The notes under the pieces are model-generated. The model worked only from the letters and a program-made list of their open reading frames with translations. It made no database searches and was not told the origin of the DNA. Positions 23,681 through 35,716 of a stretch of 64,000 bases of DNA are shown here, piece by piece. Numbering within the stretch: position 1 is the first letter of the stretch; every line of letters begins with the position of its first letter. This stretch comes from Periconia sp. R9002. Lineage: Eukaryota; Ascomycota; Dothideomycetes; Pleosporales; Periconiaceae. Position numbers and translations under genes: made by a program. The DNA is taken from contig JAMAHW010000023.1 in assembly GCA_023627715.1 (NCBI GenBank), positions 1 to 64,000 on the forward strand. Direction: 5' to 3'.

Positions 23681-25341
23681 ATGGCTCAAATATCGAGAAC
23701 GGCACTGCAGCGCCTCAAGTTTGCATCTAAATCCCGAGCTTTCACAGAATTGCAACACGCGCACTATCCAAATCAAAGCTGTGTCCGTCAATTCCACTGC
23801 AGCAGTCGACTATCTACCGATGGCGTCTTTCGTGATCTCACAGCGCAGCGAGTCCGCACACCATGGATAGAAGCTCTCCGAAAACGGCAAACTGAGGGTA
23901 AAGGCTCTGAAGCAAATTCAGACAAGCCGAGCATTCCGAAAGAGCGCAAACTATCTCCAAAACGCATGGACGATAGCTACCATTCTGTTGTTCTACCGCT
24001 CGCGCAGGATCCCTGGCTCCTGGATACCTACCTGAACTCTTCAGGTCATATCCGGTTAGGGACAATTTTCATGGATTTAGACGCATTGTCGGGTGTCATA
24101 GCTTACAAGCACACCGGCGAAGATGTTACTACTGTGACTGCGAGCTGTGACCGGATTGTGATCAACCATCCTCTGACAGAGATATGTGATCTTGAGTTAT
24201 CGGGAAGGGTCACATATGCGACGGGACGATCCAGCATGGAGATTTCAATGCAGGTTGCCAAAGCACCCAAAAATGGCGAGCAGATCAAAAATGAAGATGT
24301 TCTCATCCATTGTACTTTCACGATGGTATCACTCGACCCTAACACCCGAAAGTGAGTCTTCAAGCCTATCGAGCACTGCTCATTCCATGGGTAGCAACAT
24401 GGACAAATATCGCAGAGCTTCATGCGCCGGTAATGCCGAGAGTTTCTAATAAGTTTCATAGGCCCGTAAATGTCAATCCGCTCATCGCAGAGACTCCTGA
24501 AGAGAAACGCCTGTACAACCTCGGCGAGCGAAACTCTAAAATCCGAAAGCAGCTCAAAGAAAATTCGTTGATCAAGCACACACCAAACGACCTTGAGAGC
24601 GACCTCATCCACGCGTTTTGGCAGAAACAATTACAATACCATGACCCGTACGTTCAATTCCAGGTACAGAGTCGTTTGTTATCAAGACACCATGTGGTGT
24701 GGCATATTGAGACACTGATAATGTACTGTAACCACCCCAGTTACATTTAACTAACTTTGTACCCGCGATATAGATATGACGAGCTACGAAAACCAGACAA
24801 TGTCCATTTCATGGACACCACACGATTGCAGACAGCCACAATCATGCAACCGCAGAATCGTAACAGACACCACTTCATGATCTTTGGCGGCTTTCTCCTC
24901 AAGCAGACGTTCGAACTCGCTTTCACGACTGCGGCAGCTTTTGCGCACGTCCGGCCGACCTTCGTTTCCCTCGATCCATCTACTTTCCAGAACCCCGTCC
25001 CTGTCGGCAGCATCCTTTACCTCACCGCGACTGTCGTATATACCGATCCGCCCCTCATTGGCGCACCCGGAGAGAAGTTTGATCCCGATAGTCGGTACAC
25101 TCGAGTACAAGTACGTGTGGACAGTAAAGTGAGAGATGTGGAGCATGGTCGAAGCAAGCCCACGGGGCAGTTCAACTACACTTTCAACGTAGAAAAGAAC
25201 ATACGAGTCGTGCCACGCACGTATCAGGAATACATGATGTACCTCGATGCCCGCCGGCGAGCGGAGCAGGTCAAGGAAACGTTACAGGAGGAAGGGATCG
25301 GACTCACTCCTGCGGTAGCGGAGCAAAGCGTCACGGAATAG
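23681..25341 (+). CDS. Mitochondrial acyl-CoA thioesterase, ACOT9-type (double hotdog)
   Basis: Hydrolyses acyl-CoA to fatty acid and CoA, probably in the mitochondrial matrix. Exons 23681..24351, 24462..24647 and 24774..25341 give 474 residues. The second donor must be GTACGT at 24648: the nearby CAG/GTACAG at 24664 would run into an immediate stop, whereas the chosen site closes the codon to give HDPYDELRKPD. The N-terminus (MAQISRTALQRLKFASKSRAF, Arg/Ser-rich, no acids) is a mitochondrial presequence. The first hotdog fold is around residues 100-225 (GHIRLGTIFMDLDALSGVIAY), and the second, after the linker, holds VHFMDTTRLQTA and HFMIFGGFLLKQTFELAF, a typical ACOT9 helix with the HFMIFGG motif. 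The C-terminal tail is acidic and ends ETLQEEGIGLTP. It shares a short divergent promoter with the unrecognised gene. Confidence 0.9.
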
Positions 25342-26124
25342 ACATGCGTCACGAACAGCGGGAAACATGTATAAGCTATTGATGTTGAGGATTTGGTCGA
25401 AACGCGCACGAAGAACAGGATGCGGAGCACGTCTATGGTATCGATGATACGAAAGCAGAACGCTACGAGCGCTACATATAGAAGTCAGACCGAAGTCTGA
25501 ATGCACGCAGCAGGAAATCAAGAAAACCAGACAAATAAACAAACGCAAGACGATATCCAATGCAAAACTCCTTCAACCTTGGTCCCATCCCTACTATGAA
25601 TGGGCCTGAACGGAAAGAGAGAAAACATGATGCGCCGCCGACTTTACGTGTCTGTAAATGCGGAGGTGCCTCGTGAATGCAAACTGAGACGAATAACAAG
25701 AAAGGGATATCTAGTTCAGGCCATAACAAACTATAAGAAAAAAAGGATTGCGCAAAATGCAGCAGTAATTCGCAAAACCAATGCGTGCGGTCTAGAAATG
25801 AAGAAAGTCGTGAAGGCGTTGGAGGGGAAGAAAGTGGGGGAGGAACGGCGGCAATCGGGAAGGTGGGGGGGGAAGGCGGTGAGTCGGGGGTGAGCGGAGG
25901 AAGGAGCCTCCTTTAACGCCGAGAACAAGGGTCCAGCGGTAGCGGGGCGCCTCACTCTCGTGTTCTAGGTGTTGCGTGTGCCACACTACACCCATTCAGC
26001 TCTTCACAGCTCTCTTTCCCTCGACACAGTTTGCCTTCTTTTCGTCTGCACGGGTGTGTTCGGTCTTCTTTACGCACCCCCTTTCCAATGCCGAGGGTGT
26101 GTCTGTGTGTGTGCGCGTGGCAGT
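25342..26124. other. Intergenic, thioesterase and microprotein 3' flanks
   Basis: The two flanking genes converge here. A purine-rich stretch (25790-25900, GGGGAAGAAAGTGGGGGAGG-like) is the most notable feature. Open frames of 85-97 residues on both strands are compositionally biased and are not called. Confidence 0.5.
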
Positions 26125-26413
26125 TTATAGCTCATCTAGCTCAAACTCGAGCGCAACGTCCTCGCTGCAGTCGGAGCAGTAGTAGTTTGAAAACCCGCCG
26201 CACGACACCGTCATGTTCTTGCACATGTCGATGCTCCATGCATCATACGAGTAGCCAGAGAGCAGGCGGTTTGCGCAGACTTCAATCGAGTTTGCCCTGT
26301 TCGCGCGATTCGAGTTAGTTTTGCGGGTTGTTGTTATGTGGGGTAGGGAGGGGAACGTACCAGATGTAGTAGTCGTGGTTGCAGTAGTACCAGGAGTATG
26401 TGTAGGAGCACAT
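26125..26413 (-). CDS. Cys/Tyr-rich 74-residue protein with an intron
   Basis: Too short and too interrupted to appear as one open frame, but the gene model is clean: complement(26361..26413) and complement(26125..26296). The 64-bp intron has a GTACGT donor, an ACTAAC branch site and a GAACAG acceptor, and is phase 2. The product has seven cysteines (residues 2, 11, 25, 43, 50, 58, 61) and ten tyrosines, several in YY pairs (SWYYCNHDYYIW, NYYCSDC), and ends in an acidic tail, LEFELDEL. There is no signal peptide, so it is not a standard secreted cysteine-rich effector unless exported unconventionally; CSDC could be a metal-binding pair. I know of no family for it. The canonical branch site plus even spread of cysteines argue for a real gene. 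Confidence 0.65.
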
Positions 26414-29248
26414 TGTTGCTGATGGTTTATTGTGGTTTTGTTGGGTGTATTATATAGACGGTAGAATGCCGAGGAAGTATTGAAGATGCAAAGCGAAGTG
26501 ATCGAGGGTGAGAGCGCGACGCTGTAGATATTGTCTACTCGGAGAAAGGCTGGAATATGGAGTCCTGTTCTATTATTATCAGCACAAGCACCTGATTATT
26601 GTATCGATTGTTGCGGTGAGCATCTCATTGCACTACAGACCGACCCCCCTAACGCTGTCTGAGGTTCTAGACCATCTTTGCGTTCGGGGGGGGGGTATCG
26701 ATTTTGCGACTCCCTCCGCGCCGCAACAATCAAAGTCTGGCCTTGCAACACCGACGATAACCAATGCAAAGGAAACCGAGTTTGAGACTTACCTCTTGCG
26801 ATTTTTGCTTTTTCCTTTGCGAAGAAATCGCCGAAGATGGTGTGGTGTTGTGGATTCGTTTGGTCCCGCTACTTGTACGTATGTATGTTGATGGCTTCAG
26901 CCTTCTCGTAATATATTGTGCCTTCGACTTTTTTTTGTGTGACTTTTTTTCCTTTCTTTTTCTAATCGTCTGAGGACCTTGCCCACGACCTAAACCACAC
27001 GTCCAATTCGAGTACTTGAAGAACAAAAAGAACCAAGTGCGACTTTGGGACAAAGGGAGAGGAGGGGAACAAAGAGACAAAGCGCTCTTTATACAACGCC
27101 CCACCTCCACCTCGTCGGCCCTCCTGAGTCTTATCAGACCTGATACGCCGTCCGGCATTATTGATAAAACTGACCGTACTTGGGACAGGCCGGTTCGCAA
27201 CGTACCACCTACCACCCTGGAACAAGCCGGGCCCCTTCTTGCGTGAGTTAAATCCGAGGAAGGGATTCGCGGTACGCACGCGAGCACGGACGTCCAAACT
27301 CCACACAGCAGCACACCATGCATCCCCCGACGGATCGGTCTAAGGAAAGTTCGTTTCTTTGATTAAGACGGATGTGTGGCCAGTCAGATGGCTCGTTGTG
27401 TCTCGTTCCACCCCACCCTAACCTGCATCTGGGGAATACATGCCCATGTTAGGTGATTCGGCTGCGAAGGAGAGAAAGCTTCCCGACTCTGCCAGAAGTT
27501 TCGGCTCTCCGGCTTCCTTCCAGACGGGAACAAGAAGCTTGCTTCTAGAAGCTTTTTTATTGTCCCGATTCTTGCTTCAACAAAGAGCCCTTTCTTCCTC
27601 GTGATGTGTATGCGTATCTGGGTCAAAGAGAAGAGGGCAGCGGCATTGTTCGTGTGTACCTGAATCGTCCTTTTGCCCTTGTTCTCCGATAACCGGTGTG
27701 GGGACTGTTTGGACCCTGGATCGGCAGACCCTGCATCCATTCTGGAAGGATCCGAATGTGCCACGCTCCCATTGGTTCGCCATCAACTCGACACCTCAGA
27801 CGACAAGACACATCTGACATTGTGCAAGTTCCAAAGAGGAATGAGGTGTATGTGAGTTGGAGGCGGTGTCTTTCTTCTAGTCCCCTTCGCCGGTATCGTA
27901 ACAGGTGTTGGTATATAACCTAGGCACTTTATCTCGCCGTAGTCTTGGTAGTGGACGATAAGAAGAATTTCTCCTCCGAACGGTCCGAATTCGAACTCTA
28001 CAAAGATTGTTAAGCAAGAAAACAGCAAAAATCAGTATGCCAGTCCAGATCCCTTCGCTTCATCCCTGGCTATTGCCTGCGCCCCTCCCCCAGAGAAAGC
28101 GAGTCGTGGTGAACTGATAAACCCACAAACCCGCCAATAACCTCTATCGATCACCCAGTGCGCTAGTGCATGTTTCGCCAAAAGACTCCGACCCATATCC
28201 ACAGCAGCGACTTCACTGCGTTTAAGGCCTGGGGGCGCCGCCGAATGGGATTAAATAGTGAGGCATTAATACCATTCTCTCGTCTCGGTTGGTTCGGCTT
28301 CTCGAATTATATTTCGCCATGTGCATCTTCTGCTGAGCTGGCTCTCACCGCCTTGTTTGCCTTGCACCCTACTACCTCCGGCACTATTCCCATCGACGTG
28401 CTACCCTTCGACTCGAGACACGTGTGCTCCACATTGCGCTTGCGGCCACGGAAGCTCTCCCGAGGTTCTCTCATTTAAATGTGGATTTCAAATGTAGTCC
28501 TGTTGTGGTTGTGTGATGGTCGTTGTTCCAGAACCAGGTGCGCGCGCCGCTCTCGCTAAAAGGTGCATACCCGAAACGAAACGGAAGGGAGCAGCGGCTG
28601 GCTGCAAATGTGGCAAAAGAACATGTCAAACTGTCCTGCCACTTGCCGAAACGTTCCGCCTTTGAAACGCACTTGGCTCTGGTCTTGTCTTTTCTTATTC
28701 GACACGCAGCTTTTTTTTGTGACATCTAATTCGGGAAAAAGATCTAACAAGAGATATCGCCGTACGTTCGGCATATGTTCGGATGCCGATCCCTAGGTTT
28801 CCTTCCCTTCTGTATCTGGTGGCGAGCACAGCTTTTCCAAAATCTTTCTGGATAGGCCTCGCGTGAGCGTTTTCTCGCCACGATTGACGGGTTATTTCCT
28901 GTGAATGGGGAGATTATCTCGGGGAATAAGATCTGGTTGGAGATAGACATCTCTTCGTTGCATCTGATCTCGCGCCGGCCGATCCAACTCCGCAGTGTTA
29001 GGTGTTATGTGTTAGATAGCATGCGAAATGGCATACTCAAGCTTCGCATCACATGGATTGGCTCGGTGCATATAAATGGTAGTGTCATGCTTGTAAACTA
29101 TCACGATAGAGCTTGCAAATGTTCCATCAAAGAATAATATTGTAGGAGAAGATCCTTTTCCTTGGATATTGAACGCCAAAATCTATAATGTGTGAATTCG
29201 TAGGCCTGTAGCGCTGCAAAAACTTGGACACATGAACTATCGTATCTT
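26414..29248. other. Gene-poor 2.8-kb spacer
   Basis: No supportable gene. A run of ten G lies at 26686-26695. Frames at 26730..27323 (-) and 27384..27764 (-) lack domains and fall in biased sequence. The tract from 26900 to 26970 is T-rich. The right end holds the hem2 3' flank. Confidence 0.5.
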
Positions 29249-30417
<1,169 letters not shown>

Positions 30418-31844
30418 GGCGGTGTAAGGACAAAACGATCGGAATAAGGAAGGGTATAGCAACACAGTGTAAATGGGTGGCAGTATAAAGTTGATGACGA
30501 CAAGGCAGTGATAATAATACGGCGTGGCGGGAAGAGAGGCCGAGGTGTAGGTGTTCACCCTCGATTCCTCCGAAGGTCCAAAGATAAGAACCTTGGTAGA
30601 CGGAGTGTGGGCACGGTGTATTAAGTTATGATGGGTTTTACACCGAAAGTGCTTCGTACGAGGGTTTTGTTCCGAGAGTCGCATCATTCAGTGGGGTAGA
30701 AAGTAATCCGGATACGGCGCCATCTGATTGGTTCATACAGACTAGGATTAGCGCCACATGCACTGTAAGGCTGCCGTCCTTGTCAACACCACGACTACAC
30801 ATCAATGTACAGGGGATTGGCACATCGGGACGCCGCATATCGGGAGGTTAGTGCGTTCACGAAGAATCAAACTAATTGTATCAGACGGAGAAGAGATCTC
30901 TATCTTCTGATTTGCATATGAAAATAGTTAAGGTGAACCTCCCGTACACGGCGTCCCGATGTGTCAATACCGTGTACCTTGAATGCTGCCAACGACGTTA
31001 AAGACAGCCCAGTCAAGCTGAATCCTCAATGAATGACTAGGTAGACATGTAACTTTGTTTCTCAAGATATATCATATGCAATACAGATCTCGTAAAAAGC
31101 TAACCGGTCGTCTAGCGGTCTTGACGATCCGGCATAGCTTCCACCACCATTTGTGTGCAAAGGTGAACCAGAACAGGTCAGCTTCATAGTATAGAATTGA
31201 CAATATTATCATTTAAATTGTTTCCGCAAGGATTTCTGATTTGATACACCGCAATACTTTGATCCCTTCAAAATTCTCTTTCACCTGGAGAGGATTCCAT
31301 TGACTCTACATAGTAAGGCTCAAGTGCTGTACTGGACATCTAAAGTCTTGAACGAGCCACAACACCATTTTCTAGAATGCTATTATTGCCTTACTCTTTA
31401 CGTTTTTGCTACCGTTGTGTTTAATAGCAATCCTACCACTGCCTCTTCATCTGTACGCGGCTTTCTCATGCTGATTCCCCACTGCTATCAAATGAGTGCT
31501 TTTGTTTGTAGGCAACGGTTGATCGCAACAATAACCCTTGATTACATCACTCTCACTCACCCGTTCACGTTCGTGTTCACTCACCGTCTGCCACTGTGGC
31601 TTCAAATTACATAATCTACTGGACGTGCCGCACGCCTTTACTCGCCCACCCCGCACAGAAGTAAACACGATACTTCCTCTCGCAACTCTTGACACAATCT
31701 CTTCTTGACCATACGTCTTCTCTGTCATTGCCTCTCCTTTGCAATCGCCTCTTCAATTCATCTGCTGCTGCGGCCGAGCTGTCTCACAGCTCCGCACGCA
31801 AAGCCTCATTGCCTCCAGCACACACTCCTGTCAACACCGTCAAC
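30418..31844. other. Intergenic between hem2 and the CRIB-like gene
   Basis: Divergent spacer of 1.4 kb holding both upstream regions and the MITE listed separately. The last 200 bases before 31845 are C/T-rich (leader-like), with an open frame in phase with the gene from 31689 that I treat as 5' UTR. The sequence 31060-31290 is AT-rich. Confidence 0.5.
30810..30974. mobile_element. MITE, TA-flanked (Tc1/mariner-type), 165 bp
   Basis: Non-coding element with 40- and 39-base terminal inverted repeats, 30810..30849 and 30936..30974. The arms match at 34 positions with five mismatches and one indel, and share a perfect 15-base core CACATCGGGACGCCG. Both ends abut a TA dinucleotide (30808-30809 and 30975-30976), as expected for target-site duplication by Tc1/mariner-superfamily transposases (Fot1/pogo type in fungi). 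The inner 86 bases code nothing, so movement would need a transposase elsewhere. It sits between hem2 and the CRIB-like gene. Superfamily assignment is inferred from the TA flank only. Confidence 0.75.
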
Positions 31845-32375
31845 ATGGTTCGCGAGTCTCGTCACTTCCTCCCGATTCCCAACATGCCTAGCCGAATCTT
31901 CAAGAAGTCGTTCTCTGTAGCCAACTTGGCGGATCTTTACCGCTCTCCTCCTACGCCTGTCGCTCAGAACCAGTCCGCCGAGAATATCACGGCCCTACCA
32001 CCTTCTTCTACGGTTAAGTACGAGGACCTCAACCAGTCGGTCCCCACCGTCGTCATGGCTGGCCAGAAGAAGCAATCTCGCTTGCGCCGTCTTGCTCACA
32101 AGGCCAAGAAGATGCTTACCATCAAGAAAAAGGTTGAGCCCGTCCAGGAGGAGCCTATCCGGGAGTTGTCTATCGGCAGTCCCACCGGCTTCGTTCATGC
32201 CGAGACCGGCGGTTTCCATGGACTTCGTGATGCCAATGGCAAGTTCCCAGAGAAGCCCAAAGAGCCAGTCAAGAACATCCCTCGCAAGCCAGTTCCTCAG
32301 CGCGTCGGCACCCCGTCGCCTGTCGTCGACAAGGCTCAATCTGAGGACGACTCTACCATCACCGACTCTAAATAA
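31845..32375 (+). CDS. Small basic protein with CRIB-like motif
   Basis: Single-exon gene of 176 residues. I chose ATG 31845 (context CAACATGG) over the in-frame upstream start at 31689, whose extra residues read from a C/T-rich leader. No signal peptide or membrane span. Residues 80-97 are strongly basic (KKQSRLRRLAHKAKKMLTIKKK), suited to membrane or nucleic-acid binding. A motif at about residues 112-122 (IGSPTGFVHAE followed by TGGFHG) resembles the CRIB/PBD consensus ISxPxxFxH, the Cdc42/Rac-binding element, and a basic stretch before a CRIB is the usual arrangement. The rest is Pro/Ser/Thr-rich. A Rho-GTPase effector or scaffold is plausible but unproven. Confidence 0.7.
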   Translation: MVRESRHFLPIPNMPSRIFKKSFSVANLADLYRSPPTPVAQNQSAENITALPPSSTVKYEDLNQSVPTVVMAGQKKQSRLRRLAHKAKKMLTIKKKVEPVQEEPIRELSIGSPTGFVHAETGGFHGLRDANGKFPEKPKEPVKNIPRKPVPQRVGTPSPVVDKAQSEDDSTITDSK

Positions 32376-35300
32376 ATTCACGACCGGCACTGCTTCTACT
32401 CAATCTGAATCCCATCTTGATTGTTGAAGCAAGTCATTCTTGTGTCTTTACAGTTATTGACCGGCGATTCAACTCAACTGGGATACCATCTCCCATGCAC
32501 CCTTGGAACTTTCTTACTTTCTCTTCGGCTGATTGGACTCTTTTCGACTAGGACCTCTTTGCAGCATTCGACGTTGTCTTACTAACCCAATCTCTTTTGT
32601 TTTGCTTTTGTCCTCCACTTCGTCATCAACGTTTATGATCTCTCTCACGGAAACCGGGCTAACGTCTTTGGAAGAAGTAGTGAGTTGGGACATTGTCCAC
32701 CGAAACGATGACGCTATGTGTCGGAACACGATCATGACGATGGACTTGGTGTTGGATGCACAGGCGACGACGATGGTAAGGTGGTCTTCTGGAATGCTCG
32801 GATCATGGCATTGGCAAAACGGTCTGAAGGAATCTTTGTCAGCTGGGGCGTTGGGGGATCATCAAGGGACTTGCACATGTACATCTTACTACACCCTGGG
32901 AACTGAAAGCTTTCAAAACTCACACGAGAAGTCTCCGTGCTGTGCAGATAAGTAAACCATGCAAAGTCACATAACGCTAACTCCAAGCAGCAAACTTCGC
33001 ACCCCGAACATGCAGTTCAAGCCCGTTCTTCGAGCCCACCGCGGTTGCAGATTTCTCGTGAACCCCGGCATGACGTGAACCATGATATCATTGATCACTA
33101 TGGTGCTCACGGTGGAGTAAGAGAAAAGAATGAAGTTGATGCAATGTGCGTCGGTCTCGTAATACCATGCTGTGCTGACCGACGTACATTAGAATATCAC
33201 GACGACGATATATGAGAGCCCGAAGCCGAATGCTACAAAATGCGTGATGTCTGTATAAAGAAAGACATCTCAGCGTAAAACCGCAGGGGCGTGCCCTTTA
33301 TTACTCAGATGCAAGTATAGTACATAAATGTCAAAGGGTATATAAACTTGCAGTGCTTCAGCGCACCTCCCGGTTCTCAATTGTGCCATGGACTCACTTT
33401 CAGTAGATTTGACAAAATCCTTGACTTGATTTGTTTGACGTGCTGCCCAAGCCCTGTACCGTACATTGGAGCAGGGCGGTCACCAGGATATTGATCTTGC
33501 AACCTAGTCGGTACGAGTTCACGAAGGTGACGACGCAGTAAAGAATACACGGCACATACCGCGGAAATTGGGACAAAAGGTAGCTGTACATTACTTGAAC
33601 AAGGATATCCGAATTGTATCTGCTTCTCAAATAATCAGCATGCCAATTGAGAGCATGCACGGTAAAGTTTCGACGATCAACTTTCGTACATGTCGCTGTA
33701 ATCGTGAGGAGGGAAGTGATGACATTGATGCTGAGCACTGAGCACTGAGTAATGATTTCGATTTCCAGATACTGTGCAAGATGAACTGGTTCACAGTACG
33801 ATACTAATAATAAGCGCACTTTTGATGCTCTTGTGGAGTGGAGATGAGGCGGTATTGGGGGGTATGGGAAACTCTTTTCGTTTGACCGGCGGCTTGGGGC
33901 AGGGCGAGACTTGATATCAGCTGGTCGATACTTGTTCTTTCAGTTCCTGGTTCACCCTCGCACGTAAACTTGTTTACTCGTCTCACATACGCTGAAAATG
34001 GGCAACAGCAATAACAAATATGTTGTGGTGCAAGATGGTTCTAGCAAGCCAAACTGAGCCGATGAGCATAATGACCAAATGGCCAAAAAGTCTGTTTGGA
34101 AACAACCGGTCAAATATTCCTTGTCGTTTTAAACACGGAATTGTTTTTTTCGGAACGTTTAGAAGGTGCTCTACCTACAAAAAAATGTCTACAATGAATG
34201 ACAGAAACAAGGAGACACGGAATAATGGTACGGAACCTGGGGGCCGTGAATACATGAATTTGGGGGGAGTCACCTTTAGGAAAGGATGTGCCGCTGCAAC
34301 TAATATCAGATTGGAAGAAGAAGCCAACAAATGGTTGCAAAGCGATCAATGCTTCAATATACCACCAGATAATTCACCCTAAAGTCTCTTACATCAAACC
34401 TCGAATGGTTGGGCAAATTTCTGATAAACGTTCAGTTTTACACCAAGTTCTGATTAAAAATGCGGCGATATACAATCACTTTGAATTATATCCTGATTGC
34501 GAAAATTGAAGCTTTCGCATTCGGAGACTTTCTATTATTGTCGCATAGGTTGTTTTTTCAATGTAAGTAGCTACGGGTTGTGCGTATGTTGCTTGCTCAA
34601 ACCTAGTCATTGGAGTGTGTACAATCTCTTGATTCCACCCTTCTAGCTGCCTCCCAAAGCTTGCAAAGTGCCCTTTCCTCCAATATAAGTCCCGGGAAAC
34701 TTGCTTTCAGACCCATTCCTCGTTTCATAGACGAATGGGGAAGCGCCCAGGCGTCGGTTGTCCAGGACGCCTGATGAAACAGAAAAATGCATGTGTGGTG
34801 ATCATTCTCACAGGTGCTGCGCGGCTCGCAGGGGTATGTATGAACGCCCCTTATAGCTCACCTATTAACATGGCTAGAGGTACATAAACGAAAAGATAGA
34901 TCGCTGGCTTCGTTAAATCAATTATTACATACAGTATCGAATGGCTGGCGACAGCAAAAACAGAAAGTCCTCGAGGACATTTGAAAGGCTCGTGAGGAGA
35001 TTGAAAGTTAGCTCGAAGCAAGGAAACTCTTACAGATGCGTCTAAATGAGAAGCAGAGAAGGAAGCAAAAGATAGGCGCAAAGGCATGCTCTAAGCAATA
35101 CAGAGGAGTGAAGAATTAGAGAAAACTTAGAGAAAGCACTGAAGGTGTGAGAACGCCCCCTGGCCTCTAGCAAGCGACAGTTGACATGAGATAGTGTTGA
35201 TCAATACCCTGTCCATCAACCGACTTGTACACGTGTCGCGCACGTTTTATAATGGAGGTCAATCAGAATGCTGATAACAAAGACAACACCCCTGAACAGA

Positions 35301-35716
35301 AGTCCTCAATGGTAATTAGACATCGTGCCAAATTACGTGAAGATCAAACGCAACGAAAAGTGCTTTCCTAAAGAGAACAGCTAGGCACTGTGTCGGACAG
35401 GGCACAGTTTCAGGAAACCTAGACAAATATATACAGGTGAAGAAGGCATTGGTCCTATATCTGTATTCAAGATCGCTGAGCGAGCACATATACGCTATTC
35501 TCCTTACTTCTTCCAGCGGGATCAGATGCAAGAGCTTCGTATACTCACTCCTAATTAGGACGAAGGATTCTTCGCCAACCACGAAAAAAGCCCTCATTCT
35601 GTTAAGCGCCGACTTTCAATGATTGGGGGCCAATACTTGGTACACATGTAACCATCCAGGGAGCCCACTCTCCTTTTTTCTCATTCATCCTGTCTCTAGT
35701 TTTTGTCACATTCACA
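32376..35716. other. Gene-poor, AT-richer 3.3-kb tract
   Basis: No gene I can support. Frames at 33400..33819 (-) and 34020..34382 (+) exceed 100 codons but lack domains, splice extension or coding-like composition. A small direct duplication, GAGCACTGAGCACTGAG, occurs at about 33734-33750. The region could be decayed repeat DNA, but I see no terminal repeats. Confidence 0.45.

Noticed and set aside
24648..24663. Use of the CAG/GTACAG donor at 24664 in the thioesterase gene
   Set aside because: Joining it to the acceptor at 24773 gives ATA TGA, an immediate stop; the GTACGT donor at 24648 keeps the frame and the family sequence.
30838..30850. CGGGAGGTTAG resembling the internal promoter part of 5S rRNA
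   Set aside because: The rest of a 5S gene is missing, and the sequence is part of the inverted arm of the MITE, repeated in the opposite arm.
34020..34382. Plus-strand frame of 120 codons
   Set aside because: No family resemblance and no conserved-looking motif; lies in AT-rich gene-poor DNA where chance frames are expected.
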